A stretch of 64,000 nucleotides of DNA from CAVQCJ01 sp963771835 (GTDB lineage: Bacteria; Actinomycetota; Actinomycetes; Prado026), in assembly GCA_963771835.1 (NCBI GenBank), contig CAVYVA010000001.1, forward strand, positions 558,001-622,000, given 5' to 3'. Position 1 is the stretch's first letter. Every line of letters starts with the position of its first letter. The notes below the pieces were generated by a model that saw nothing but the letters and a program-made list of their open reading frames with translations, was not told where the DNA came from and searched no databases. Shown here piece by piece: positions 56,392-64,000 of the stretch. A program made the translations under genes and the position numbers.

Positions 56392-57845
56392 GAGTGTCCC
56401 CCTCCGGACGTCGTGTGGCGGTCAGGGTTCGGTGCGCTGATGTGGAACGGCTGCCCCCACGCGGCGGCCCCGACGCCGGCCAGGGCCGCCGCGAGGACCA
56501 GGACGCAGACGAGACCGGCTGCGGGTCGGACCCGCGGGGCGCGGGACGGCACCCGCACGGCCAGCGCCATGCCGGTCACGGCCGCCGCCTGCGCCGCGAG
56601 CGCCGGGTAGCTCCAGTCCGTGTCGACCAGCGCGTGGACGCCGAGCAGCAGCGCCGCGACCACCGCGGCGCGCACCACCAGGGCGTCCGGCCGCTCCAGG
56701 TCGAAGGTCCGACGCAGCCGGCGGAGCAGGCCGAGCACCGCCGCGCCGAGCAGGGCGAGCAGGGGGACGGCGAGCAGCAGGCCACCCTCGCCGAGCGCCT
56801 GCAGCGGCCCGGAGTGCGCGAGCGGGGAGACCGCCCACTGGACGGGGACGCGACCGATCGAGGTCGAGGCGACGCGGCCGTAGCCGGCGCCGACGACCGG
56901 GTCGGTCCCGAAGGCGACGAGCGCCTCGCGCCAGAACTCGGTCCGGTACGTGCTGTTGTTCTCGAGGGTCTCGCCGGCGGCGGCGCGCGCCGTCGTCGCC
57001 TGCAGCGGCGAGGCGCTGGTCGAGAACAGCGGCGGGCCCGGGAGCACGAAGGTCAGCGCCACGGCCACGACCGAGCAGACCAGGCCGCGGCTGATCGCCG
57101 AGCCGCGGGCCGGTCGGTCCGGGGCCAGCACGACGGCCAGCACCAGCACGGCCAGCCAGCCGAGCACGAGCAGCGCCAGGGTCGCGCGGCTGGTCGACAG
57201 CACGATGCCGGCCACGGCGAGCGGCGCGGCCACCCAGCCCGCCGAGCGCCAGGGCCGGCGGCCGGCGACGGCGAGCGCGAGCCCGAGCAGCGCGGGGGCG
57301 AGCAGGGCCGCGGCGTACTGGTTGTGCCAGTCGTAGGTACCGACCATGGGCCGGCTCGGGTCGCCCAGCCCCCACCACGGGACCAGGGCCCACGCGAACT
57401 GTGCCACCCCGCCGGCGCACAGCACGCCGGCCACGGCGGCGCGCCGGGCGGCGGTGCGTGCGTACGCCATCACCACCAGCCCGCAGACCCCGGTGAAGCC
57501 GTAGGTGCCGGCGGTGACGGCCCCGGCGCGGCCACCCCCGGTGAGGACCAGCACCGCGGCGGCGGCCACCGACACCGCCGCGACGAGCCCCAGGACCCGC
57601 ACGTCCAGCCGGCGCCACGGCCGGGTGACGACCAGCGCGGCGATCGCCGGGACGACGGCCCAGGACAGCGCACCCGGATCCCGTCCGCCACCGGCCTTGG
57701 CCAGCGCCAGGACCACGACGGCCAGCAGGCCCAGGACGACCACGTGCTCGGTGGTGGCGACGCTCACCCATCGGCGCAGCCGAGCCCGGCCGCCCACGGC
57801 GGTGCGGGCCGGGCCCGCGACAGGGCTTGGCTCGACCAGAGTCAC
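56388..57845 (-). CDS. O-antigen ligase/polymerase family membrane protein (Wzy_C type)
   Basis: Polytopic protein of 485 residues with about twelve helices. The large outer loop has TYRTEFWREALVAFGTDPVV and VGAGYGRVASTS, then SPLAHSGPLQALGEGGLLLA, the conserved late motif of the Wzy_C/O-antigen ligase family, with His and Glu candidates. Also TYDWHNQYAAALLAPALLGL with STSRATLALLVLGWLAVLVL, typical of the fold. Members ligate or polymerise lipid-linked glycans, and some (PilO/PglL type) transfer them to pilins. GTG 57845 overlaps the upstream GT stop, and its stop overlaps pilB. Intact; the acceptor is not known. Confidence 0.8.
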   Translation of the reverse strand: MTLVEPSPVAGPARTAVGGRARLRRWVSVATTEHVVVLGLLAVVVLALAKAGGGRDPGALSWAVVPAIAALVVTRPWRRLDVRVLGLVAAVSVAAAAVLVLTGGGRAGAVTAGTYGFTGVCGLVVMAYARTAARRAAVAGVLCAGGVAQFAWALVPWWGLGDPSRPMVGTYDWHNQYAAALLAPALLGLALAVAGRRPWRSAGWVAAPLAVAGIVLSTSRATLALLVLGWLAVLVLAVVLAPDRPARGSAISRGLVCSVVAVALTFVLPGPPLFSTSASPLQATTARAAAGETLENNSTYRTEFWREALVAFGTDPVVGAGYGRVASTSIGRVPVQWAVSPLAHSGPLQALGEGGLLLAVPLLALLGAAVLGLLRRLRRTFDLERPDALVVRAAVVAALLLGVHALVDTDWSYPALAAQAAAVTGMALAVRVPSRAPRVRPAAGLVCVLVLAAALAGVGAAAWGQPFHISAPNPDRHTTSGGGHS

Positions 57846-59884
57846 CTTGCTGGCATCGGCCCGACGGCCTCGGGGCTTGACCGCTCCCGGCCGTTCGGCG
57901 GCTCGGCCCACGCGGTTCCCGGCCGGTCCCGGTCCGTCGGCCGCTCGGCCGGCCGCGGGCCGGATCCGCCGCCGAACAGGAGCCGGTCGTAGGCCTGCGC
58001 GACCGTGTCCCAGGAGTACCTGGTCATGGCGGCCGACCGGGTCGCGGCGCGCAGGTCGTCCAGCTCGTCCGGGGCGAGCTCGTCGACCCGCTCGAGCAGC
58101 CGGGCCAGCTCCGGCCCGTCGGCGAAGTACCAGGCGACCTCCCCGGCGACCTCGCGGTTCTCCGGGGTGTCCAGGACCAGGCACAGGTTGCCGGCGCCCA
58201 TCGCCTCGACCAGCGCGGGGTGCGTCCCGCCGACCTCGGTCGCGTGCACGTAGCAACGCGCGTTGGCCAGCAGGCCGCGGTAGCCGTCCCCGTACACCGC
58301 TCCCGGCAGGCAGGCGTCCGGGCGCGCGGCGGCGCGCACCTCGGCCTCCAGCCCGTCGTCGTAGGACGCCTGGCCCAGCAGCACCAGGGCGAGGCCCGTC
58401 GTCGACGCCGCGTGCGCGGCCGCCACCATCAGCGGGTTGTTCTCCCGCTCCCAGCGGGAGACGTACAGCGCGTACGCGTCGGCGGCCACCGGCGTCTGCG
58501 GTCCCGGCGCCAGCTCGGCCCGGGCCAGCTGCTCGGCGCCGTACGGCACCATCACCGAGTCTGTCTCGTGCCGGACCCGGTAGTAGGTGCGCACCTCCTC
58601 GGCGTCGGTCACCAGCACGGACGCCGTCCGGACCGACAGCCACTCCCCCATCCGGTACCAGGACCGGCCGAGCACGCCCCACTTGCCCCGGCGCCACTCC
58701 AGCCCGTCCACGTTCAGCACCACGCGGCGACCGAACAGCCGCAGGAACGGGACGACGGGCGCGTTGGCCGCGTTGCAGAGCAGCACGTCCCGCGGCCCAC
58801 GGGTGAGCACCAGGTGCACGGCAGACAGGACCGTGTGCACCACCGTGTCCAGGTACTTGCTCCGGATCGTCGGCAGCGTGACCAGCCGGACGCCGCGGTG
58901 GTCGGCCCCGCTGCTCGCGAAATGGCTGCGGCAGTACACCTGCACGGGGACACCGTCCGCGACGAACCGGGTCGCCAGCTGCTCGGCGAAGGTCTCGAAG
59001 CCGCCGTACGCAGCCGGGATCCCGCGGGTGCCGAGGATCGCGACGCCGCGGTGCCGACGGGCCTTCGCGACCGAGCGCACGGCCCGGCGCCGCGGGGCCG
59101 CGCCGCCCAGACGCAGCAGCGGGATGCCCTGCAGGTGCGTCACCGACGTGACCTGGCTGTCCAGGTCGTGCGCCCGAGGGGCCACCAGCACCTCCACGTC
59201 GTGGCCGGCCAGCGCGCGGGACAGCGCGCCCACCTGGGCCGGGTCCAGGTCCGGCGCGACGAGCAGCCCGTCGACGGACAGCGCGCCCACCAGGTCGGCG
59301 CACTCGGTGGCCGGCAGGCCCTCGGGCACCGTCCCGACCACCCGGAACGGCGCGCCGGACGCGCGGGTCAGGTCCGCGACCAGCCGGCGCATCCGCGGCG
59401 ACTCGCCCAGGACCGCGTACCGCTCGAGGCCGACGCCGAACGGGACCAGCGCCCGCCGGGCGTGCGCCAGGACGCGACGGATGACCAGCAGCCCCGCGAA
59501 CAGCCCGCAGGCGACCAGTGCCGCCCACGCGAACCCGGGACCGGGCGGGGACAGCAGCACGACCAGCAGCGCGGTGGCGCCGCCGGCGGCCGCCGTCCCG
59601 ACCGCGGGCTCGATGAGGTTGCTGCCGGGACGCAGGGCGGCGCGCCGGTACAGCCCCAGCCAGCGTCCGGCCAGCACCGTGACGACGGCGATCAGCAGGT
59701 ACCCGGCCCACACGACGGTGATGTCGCGGTGCAGCAGCGAACCGGCCGCCCAGGCGGCCGCCACGGCCGCGGCAGCGTCGACCAGCCCGAGCAGGCGGTC
59801 GGACCGCCGACGTAGGGCGAGCGCGGTGGTCGCCCGCCGGGCCGCCGGTCGCGGAACAGGACGCAGCGCCTCTGGACCTGGCAT
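57842..59884 (-). CDS. Fusion: WcaJ-like membrane/CoA-binding-like N-terminus + GT4 glycosyltransferase
   Basis: A 680-residue protein in two parts. Residues about 1-285 have four helices (LLGLVDAAAAVAAAWAAGSL, AGYLLIAVVTVLAGRWLGLY) and a Rossmann-like region (YAVLGESPRMRRLVADLTRA), the N-terminal layout of polyprenyl-phosphate hexose phosphotransferases (WcaJ), but the catalytic phosphotransferase domain is absent. Residues about 295-660 are a GT4 enzyme: GTRGIPAAYGGFETFAEQLA (DUF1972 signature), VVLNVDGLEWRRGKWG, YALYVSRWERENNPLMVAAA, and EVGGTHPALVEAMGAGNL. It could tether a GT to the site of glycan initiation. Overlaps both neighbours. Intact. Confidence 0.82.
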   Translation of the reverse strand: MPGPEALRPVPRPAARRATTALALRRRSDRLLGLVDAAAAVAAAWAAGSLLHRDITVVWAGYLLIAVVTVLAGRWLGLYRRAALRPGSNLIEPAVGTAAAGGATALLVVLLSPPGPGFAWAALVACGLFAGLLVIRRVLAHARRALVPFGVGLERYAVLGESPRMRRLVADLTRASGAPFRVVGTVPEGLPATECADLVGALSVDGLLVAPDLDPAQVGALSRALAGHDVEVLVAPRAHDLDSQVTSVTHLQGIPLLRLGGAAPRRRAVRSVAKARRHRGVAILGTRGIPAAYGGFETFAEQLATRFVADGVPVQVYCRSHFASSGADHRGVRLVTLPTIRSKYLDTVVHTVLSAVHLVLTRGPRDVLLCNAANAPVVPFLRLFGRRVVLNVDGLEWRRGKWGVLGRSWYRMGEWLSVRTASVLVTDAEEVRTYYRVRHETDSVMVPYGAEQLARAELAPGPQTPVAADAYALYVSRWERENNPLMVAAAHAASTTGLALVLLGQASYDDGLEAEVRAAARPDACLPGAVYGDGYRGLLANARCYVHATEVGGTHPALVEAMGAGNLCLVLDTPENREVAGEVAWYFADGPELARLLERVDELAPDELDDLRAATRSAAMTRYSWDTVAQAYDRLLFGGGSGPRPAERPTDRDRPGTAWAEPPNGRERSSPEAVGPMPAR

Positions 59885-60708
59885 CAGCCGTTCACCTCCA
59901 CCCACGCCGAGCGGGAACGACGAGCTGTCGCACCGCCCGGGTCGAGCCGGGCCCTGGCCCGTCGGGACAGGGCGTACACCGTCCACGGGACGGCCATGTG
60001 CAGGCGCCGTCGCAGCAGCGTCCGGTGGCCGCCGACGACCGCCAGCCGCAGCCGCAGCCGGCGGCCCAGGTCGGAGTGGTTGCGGGCGCCCGCGTGCCGC
60101 CGCCAGTCGTAGAGGACCTCCGGCACGAGCACGCCGGACCAGCCGGCCTCGGCGAGGGCGAGGAACAGGTCCCAGTCCTCGTGCGCCGGGAGCCCGCGCA
60201 GCCCGCCCACCGACAGGTACGCCGCCCGGCGCATCATCGCGATGCCGGGCACGTAGTTGTGGTCGAACAGCAGCCGGTCGACCGAGAACGGGTACGTGCG
60301 GCACACGCCGTCCTCGTCGCCGAACAGCTGCATCCGCGGGTACGCGAAGCCGGCCCGCGGCTCGGCCTCGAGCGCGGCCGCCAGCGACTCGACGAAGCGG
60401 GGGCGGGCGCGGTCGTCGGCGGACACCACGGCGAACAGCTCGCACCCGGTGCCCTCGAGCCCGGCGGCGACGGCGCCGGCCAGCCCCAGGTTCTCCTGGA
60501 CGACGAGCCGGGCGGCCGGCAGCACGCCGGACAGCTCGGCCAGCACGCGCGCGGCCACGGCTGCGCTGCCGTCGGTCGAGCCGTCGTCCACGACGACCAG
60601 CTCGTCGGGCAGCCTGGTCTGCGCCGCCACCGACCGCAGCGCCTCCTCGAGGTACTGCCCGTAGTCCTTGCACGGCATGACGAGCAGGACTCTGGCCCGG
60701 CCGGTCAT
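59884..60708 (-). CDS. Family 2 glycosyltransferase
   Basis: GT-A fold glycosyltransferase of 274 residues. N-terminus LLVMPCKDYGQYLEEALRSV, then DELVVVDDGSTDGSAAVAAR (nucleotide-binding Asp), LFAVVSADDRARPRFVESLA (DxD-like metal site) and GLRGLPAHEDWDLFLALAEA (catalytic ED region). The C-terminal 60 residues are Arg-rich and may touch the membrane. ATG 60708 overlaps the flippase stop (ATGA); the stop shares one base with the next ATG. Second gene of the glycan-pilus operon. Donor and acceptor unknown. Intact. Confidence 0.87.
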   Translation of the reverse strand: MTGRARVLLVMPCKDYGQYLEEALRSVAAQTRLPDELVVVDDGSTDGSAAVAARVLAELSGVLPAARLVVQENLGLAGAVAAGLEGTGCELFAVVSADDRARPRFVESLAAALEAEPRAGFAYPRMQLFGDEDGVCRTYPFSVDRLLFDHNYVPGIAMMRRAAYLSVGGLRGLPAHEDWDLFLALAEAGWSGVLVPEVLYDWRRHAGARNHSDLGRRLRLRLAVVGGHRTLLRRRLHMAVPWTVYALSRRARARLDPGGATARRSRSAWVEVNG

Positions 60709-62081
60709 GGCGTCCCCGTCCGGACGCCGTAGGCCGCTGCGGGCGGCGGCACCGGTGCGCCGGGCCGCCGGAGGGTGAGCAGCGTCCCGGCCGGCCGGCC
60801 GCTGACGCGCAGGTAGAACACCACCGCCAGCGCTGAGTCCACGAGGTAGACCAGCGTGGAGGCGACGGCCGCGCCGGCGATCCCGTGCGCCGGCACCAGC
60901 CACAGGTCGAGGCCGACGCTCAGGACCAGGCCCACCGCCGCGATCACGCTGACCAGCCCGGGGCGGCCGCGGCCCACGACGTCGTTCATCAGCACGTTGG
61001 TCGCGCCGAACGCGACCACTCCGAGCAGCAGGAGGGCGAACGGCTGGTAGGCGCCCGCGAACCGGTCCGAGTACAGCAGCCGCAGCAGCGGGCCGCCGAC
61101 CAGCGCGAGCCCGGCGGCCGTGGCGGCGCAGACGACGAGCGTCCAGGTGAACAGCAGCGGCGTCTCGTCGGCGGCGCCCTCCCGGCGGCCGCGCACCGCG
61201 CGCGGCATGACCACCAGCGAGACGGCGAACGGCAGCACGAACAGCATCTCGGCCAGCCGGGTCGCGACCGCGTACACGCCGAGGGCCGCGCTGCCGGTGA
61301 AGCCGTTGACCAGGAACATGTCCAGCCGGAACCCGGTCAGGTGCATGGCGTTGCCCAGGTCGGCGCGCAGGCCGAACCCGAGCATGCGGCCGAGCAGCGA
61401 ACGGCTCGCGACCGGGCGCAGGGACAGCCCGTCGGCGGCCAGCTGCACACCGGCGACCGCGAGCCCGGTGCCCAGGCCGACCAGCTGGGCGAGCACGACG
61501 CCGGTGGCCCCGGCCTGCAGCCAGGTCACCGCCAGGACGGTGAGCACCGCGGCGACCACGCCCTGGACGAGCTCGACGACAGAGGCCGTGCGCAGCCGCC
61601 CCGACCCGCGCAGCAGCCCGACGAGCGTGGCCAGCAGCAGGGTGGGCGGCACGAGCAGGCAGGCCACCAGGAGGAGCGGCCTCGGCAACCCCGGGAACCA
61701 GACGGTGTCCCAGCCGGTCCCGACCACGACGAGCACCACGAGGGCGGCCCCGGCCGACCCGGCGAGCGCCAGCAGGGCGCCGGCCCTGGAGAGCTCGCGC
61801 AGCCGGCGCTCCCCGCGGGCGACCAGGTAGCTGGCGGCCAGCGGTGCCCCCAGCCCGGCGACGACGACGAGCACGGTGGGGATCGTGGTCGCGAGCGCGA
61901 GCAGCCCGCGGTTGGACGGCCCGAGGGCACGCGCCGTCACCACGCCCGAGACGAGCGCCGAGACCAGCAGCAGGACCTGGCTGGCCACCGAGGCAGCAAC
62001 GTCGCCGCGCAGCGACGGTCGCGCCGCGGGCGCGCCCGGCTCCGGCGGCGCGGGTGCGGCGCCGCTCGAGTCGCCGCTCAC
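60705..62081 (-). CDS. Polysaccharide flippase (Wzx/MATE-like)
   Basis: Membrane exporter of about 458 residues and twelve to fourteen helices, first gene of the operon that runs on to pilC. SVASQVLLLVSALVSGVVTA and RALGPSNRGLLALATTIPTV at the start, then GFRLDMFLVNGFTGSAALGV (family hallmark), YAVATRLAEMLFVLPFAVSL and PAHGIAGAAVASTLVYLVDS near the end. GTG 62081 is chosen because AGAGGA is well spaced; ATG 62129 is an alternative adding 16 residues. It should flip the lipid-linked unit that the ligase then transfers. Intact. Confidence 0.85.
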   Translation of the reverse strand: MSGDSSGAAPAPPEPGAPAARPSLRGDVAASVASQVLLLVSALVSGVVTARALGPSNRGLLALATTIPTVLVVVAGLGAPLAASYLVARGERRLRELSRAGALLALAGSAGAALVVLVVVGTGWDTVWFPGLPRPLLLVACLLVPPTLLLATLVGLLRGSGRLRTASVVELVQGVVAAVLTVLAVTWLQAGATGVVLAQLVGLGTGLAVAGVQLAADGLSLRPVASRSLLGRMLGFGLRADLGNAMHLTGFRLDMFLVNGFTGSAALGVYAVATRLAEMLFVLPFAVSLVVMPRAVRGRREGAADETPLLFTWTLVVCAATAAGLALVGGPLLRLLYSDRFAGAYQPFALLLLGVVAFGATNVLMNDVVGRGRPGLVSVIAAVGLVLSVGLDLWLVPAHGIAGAAVASTLVYLVDSALAVVFYLRVSGRPAGTLLTLRRPGAPVPPPAAAYGVRTGTP

Positions 62082-62155
62082 ACGCGTCCTCTCACACGTG
62101 TCGTTGTCGGCCGCGCGGAGGCGGGACATTAGCCTGAACGGGCGAACCGGACCGG

Positions 62156-62179
62156 CGCGGACGTCCGCGGACGTCCGCG
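62156..62179. promoter_or_regulatory. 24-bp perfect palindrome in divergent promoter region
   Basis: Bases 62156-62179 read the same on both strands. The palindrome is made of overlapping CGGACGTCCG units (two full dyads joined by CGCGG), a typical form of a dimeric or tetrameric regulator site. It lies between the flippase-pilus operon (minus) and the glycosyltransferase gene (plus), 41 bases before the latter's start. No regulator gene is nearby in this window. Confidence 0.5.
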
Positions 62180-62219
62180 GACGCAGCCGAGCATCCGGCC
62201 GAGGGCGAGAGGAGCCGCG

Positions 62220-63413
62220 GTGACCGGACGCGTCTGCCTGCTGTCCCGCTCGTGGCTGGCCGACGACCCCCGCGTCCGGCGGCACGGCGACGCGCTCGCC
62301 GCAGCCGGGTTCGAGGTGGTCGGGGTCGGCTATGCCGGGGCCCGGGCCGAACCGCCGTCGTGGCCGCAGGTCCTGGTGGACCCGCCGCCGATGTCCACCT
62401 GGAGCCGGGGCCGGCGCGCCGCGCGGTTCGTGGCCGGCCGGGCCGGCGCCGCCGCGGCGGAGCGGGCCTGGTGGCGCGAACCGGAGAACCTGCGCTGGTG
62501 GGACGCCTGCGCCGGCGTGGCCGCCGATGCGTACCTCGCCTACGACTGGCCGGTGCTCCCGCTGGCCGCCCGGCTGGCGGCGACGCACCACGGCCGGTAC
62601 GCCTACGACAGCCGCGAGTACGGGGTCGCCGAGTACGCCTTCCAGTGGCGGTGGCGGCTCCTGTACCCCCCGTACGTGCACGGGATCGAGGCCCGCCTGG
62701 TCCCGGGTGCGGCGTCCGTGCTCACCGTCTCGGACGGCATCGCCCGGCTGCTGCGCCGCGACCTCGACCTGGACCGCACGCCCGCGGTGGTGCGCAACGT
62801 GCCGCCGTTCGAGGCGGTTCCCGCGGTCGACGCGCAGCGCGTGCCGGCCGACCCGCTGCAGCTGCTCTACCACGGGCTGATCACCCCCGGGCGCGGGCTC
62901 GAGCAGCTGGTCGAGAGCGTCGGCTCGTGGGCCCCCGGCCGCGAGCTGGCCCTGCGCGGCTACGGCCCGGACTCGTTCCTCGGCCACCTGCGGCAGCTGG
63001 CCGCGGGCGTCGGCGCGACGGACCGGGTGCGGTTCCTGCCGGCCGTCCCGATGGCCGAGCTGGTCGCGGCGGCGGCGGCCCACGACGTCGGCGTGATGGT
63101 CCCGCCGGACACCACCGACCACATGCGGTACTGCCTGCCGAACAAGTTCTTCGAGTACGTGATGGCCGGTCTGGGCGTGCTCGTCACCGACCTGCCGGAC
63201 ATGGCCGCGCTGGTGCGTTCGTACGGCTTCGGGACTCTCGTGGAGCGCTGCGAGCCGGCCGCCATCGCCGCCGCGGTCAACCGCCTGGAGCCGGGCTTGG
63301 TGGCCGCCCAGCGGGCGGCGGCCCGGGCGGCCGCGCCGGAGCTGAGCTGGGAGCGCGAGAGCCAGACCTTGCTGGCGGCGCTCGCCCCCGCCCTGCAGCC
63401 GGCCACCGGCTGA
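62220..63413 (+). CDS. Family 4-like glycosyltransferase
   Basis: GT-B type enzyme of 397 residues, divergent from the glycan-pilus operon. N-terminus RVCLLSRSWLADDPRVRRHG, a pattern shared by GT4 proteins in capsule loci; then YAYDSREYGVAEYAFQWRWR, VLTVSDGIARLLRRDLDLDR, LLYHGLITPGRGLEQLVESV (start of second domain), LALRGYGPDSFLGHLRQLAA and CLPNKFFEYVMAGLGVLVTD (donor-binding region). GTG 62220 has AGGAG six bases upstream. Sugar specificity unknown; position suggests it works with the neighbouring flippase. Intact. Confidence 0.85.
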   Translation: MTGRVCLLSRSWLADDPRVRRHGDALAAAGFEVVGVGYAGARAEPPSWPQVLVDPPPMSTWSRGRRAARFVAGRAGAAAAERAWWREPENLRWWDACAGVAADAYLAYDWPVLPLAARLAATHHGRYAYDSREYGVAEYAFQWRWRLLYPPYVHGIEARLVPGAASVLTVSDGIARLLRRDLDLDRTPAVVRNVPPFEAVPAVDAQRVPADPLQLLYHGLITPGRGLEQLVESVGSWAPGRELALRGYGPDSFLGHLRQLAAGVGATDRVRFLPAVPMAELVAAAAAHDVGVMVPPDTTDHMRYCLPNKFFEYVMAGLGVLVTDLPDMAALVRSYGFGTLVERCEPAAIAAAVNRLEPGLVAAQRAAARAAAPELSWERESQTLLAALAPALQPATG

Positions 63414-63432
63414 CCGGCGGGGCCGCGAGCGG

Positions 63433-63735
63433 TCAGCCGCGGCGGCCGAGCTCCTTCGCGAGGGCACGGAACGCCCGGGCCCGCGGGTCGTCCGGCGCGA
63501 GCGTGATCGCGGAGCCGTCGGCGAACCCGAGCCGCACCTGCCCGTCGGCCCGGACCGGGCCGGTCGGCGCAGGGCGCGGCCGCGGCTGCGCCTGCGGTGG
63601 CGCCGGCTCGGGCGGCGCTCCCGCTGCGGGACGGCCGTGCGCCGCCCCCCACGGGGCAGCGACCGGCTGGACCGGCGCGGCGACGGACGGCTGCCCGGCC
63701 GCGTGCCTGCCGGCCCGACGCCGGAACAGGGGCAT
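63433..63735 (-). CDS. Small hypothetical protein with Pro/Ala-rich middle
   Basis: A 100-residue protein: basic start (MPLFRRRAGRHAAG), a low-complexity Pro/Ala/Gln region of about 45 residues, then a compact C-terminal part QVRLGFADGSAITLAPDDPR and ARAFRALAKELGRRG. It starts one base before the stop of the CvnD-like gene, so it is probably co-translated with it. No family recognised. The C-terminal piece looks like a strand-turn-strand-helix unit. Cytoplasmic, as there is no signal or membrane helix. Confidence 0.6.
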   Translation of the reverse strand: MPLFRRRAGRHAAGQPSVAAPVQPVAAPWGAAHGRPAAGAPPEPAPPQAQPRPRPAPTGPVRADGQVRLGFADGSAITLAPDDPRARAFRALAKELGRRG

Positions 63736-63736
63736 G

Positions 63737-64000
63737 TCAGACCGAAGCCCGCTCGGCCTCGACCTCGTCCAGGACGGCGTACAGCAGCGCGAGCAGGACG
63801 CCCTTGACGGACTCCTTGTCCGTGGCGTCGCAGGGCAGCAGCGCGACGTCGGGGCGCAGGTCCAGCCGCTCCCGCATGTGCCGCTCCTCGTCGTCGTCGA
63901 TCCCGGCGCTGCGGTTCAGGGCCACGACGTAGGGCACCCGCGCCATCCGCCGGAACGCCTCGAGGATGCCGGCCGCCTCCTGCAGCGAGTCCTCGCGCTC
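63737..64000 (-). CDS. CvnD-like small GTPase / ATP-GTP-binding protein, 5' partial
   Basis: C-terminal 87 residues of a protein cut by the window edge; the frame is open to base 64000. Visible: LQEAAGILEAFRRMARVPYV, VALNRSAGIDDDEERHMRER (the place of the NKxD-type guanine motif, here LNR), LRPDVALLPCDATDKESVKG and VLLALLYAVLDEVEAERA. This is the usual ending of the CvnD GTPases of actinomycete conservons, which act with a CvnA sensor kinase, a roadblock CvnB and a DUF742 CvnC; those genes would lie beyond the window. P-loop not visible because truncated. Confidence 0.75.
   Translation of the reverse strand, partial: EREDSLQEAAGILEAFRRMARVPYVVALNRSAGIDDDEERHMRERLDLRPDVALLPCDATDKESVKGVLLALLYAVLDEVEAERASV

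Overview
The window is high-GC DNA from an actinomycete. The gene content fits: an AftD-type arabinofuranosyltransferase paired with a DUF2613 small protein, a PGKGP-type EF-P, a PdtaR-like ANTAR regulator, and the arrangement aroC-aroK-aroB-aroQ-peptidase-efp-nusB. Type IV pilus genes without a secretin indicate a single-membrane (monoderm) cell. I cannot name a genus; a deep-branching actinomycete lineage is my inference. There are no insertion sequences, phage genes or CRISPR arrays.

Layout. 1-8115: metallo-beta-lactamase fold and VOC proteins, uvrB, coaE, a secreted GH26-like glycosidase, rpsA, a methyltransferase, a cyclic-nucleotide-binding protein. 8188-20561: an envelope glycan cluster with a DUF3068 protein, three more methyltransferases, an AftD-like enzyme, a GT4, DUF2613, a second large membrane protein and a flippase. 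20461-29175: lipoprotein hydrolase, P-loop kinase, polA, hotdog thioesterase, GNAT, polar amino-acid ABC importer. 29429-36085: a liv-type importer (K, H, M, G, F), then a second LivJ-like lipoprotein coupled to an ANTAR response regulator. 36159-41587: tRNA-Leu(CAA), nusB, efp, M24 peptidase and the aroQ-B-K-C shikimate block. 41679-62081: a complete type IV pilus locus continuous with surface-glycan genes. 62220-64000: a divergent glycosyltransferase, a small protein and a CvnD-like GTPase cut by the window edge.

The most interesting part is the pilus locus. A class I c-di-GMP (GEMM-I) riboswitch lies in the leader of the first pilin gene (minus strand, about 51488-51572). The assembly ATPase PilB carries a tandem MshEN-type c-di-GMP motif at its N-terminus. 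PilB is also translationally coupled (GTGA overlap) to an O-antigen-ligase-family gene at the end of a flippase-GT2-fusion GT-ligase operon. Together these suggest a pilus, possibly glycosylated or co-made with a polysaccharide, under c-di-GMP control both in pilin mRNA and at the assembly motor. Two near-identical pilins in tandem plus a third are each followed by a strong hairpin. Three unusual minor pilins, PilD, PilM-N-O and a PilP-like protein complete the set.

Quality warning. About twenty genes, including essential ones such as polA and coaE, carry one-base slips, mostly in G/C runs. Assembly error is the simplest explanation, so I describe them as genes with lesions. The stretch from 33512 to 50710 is almost free of them.
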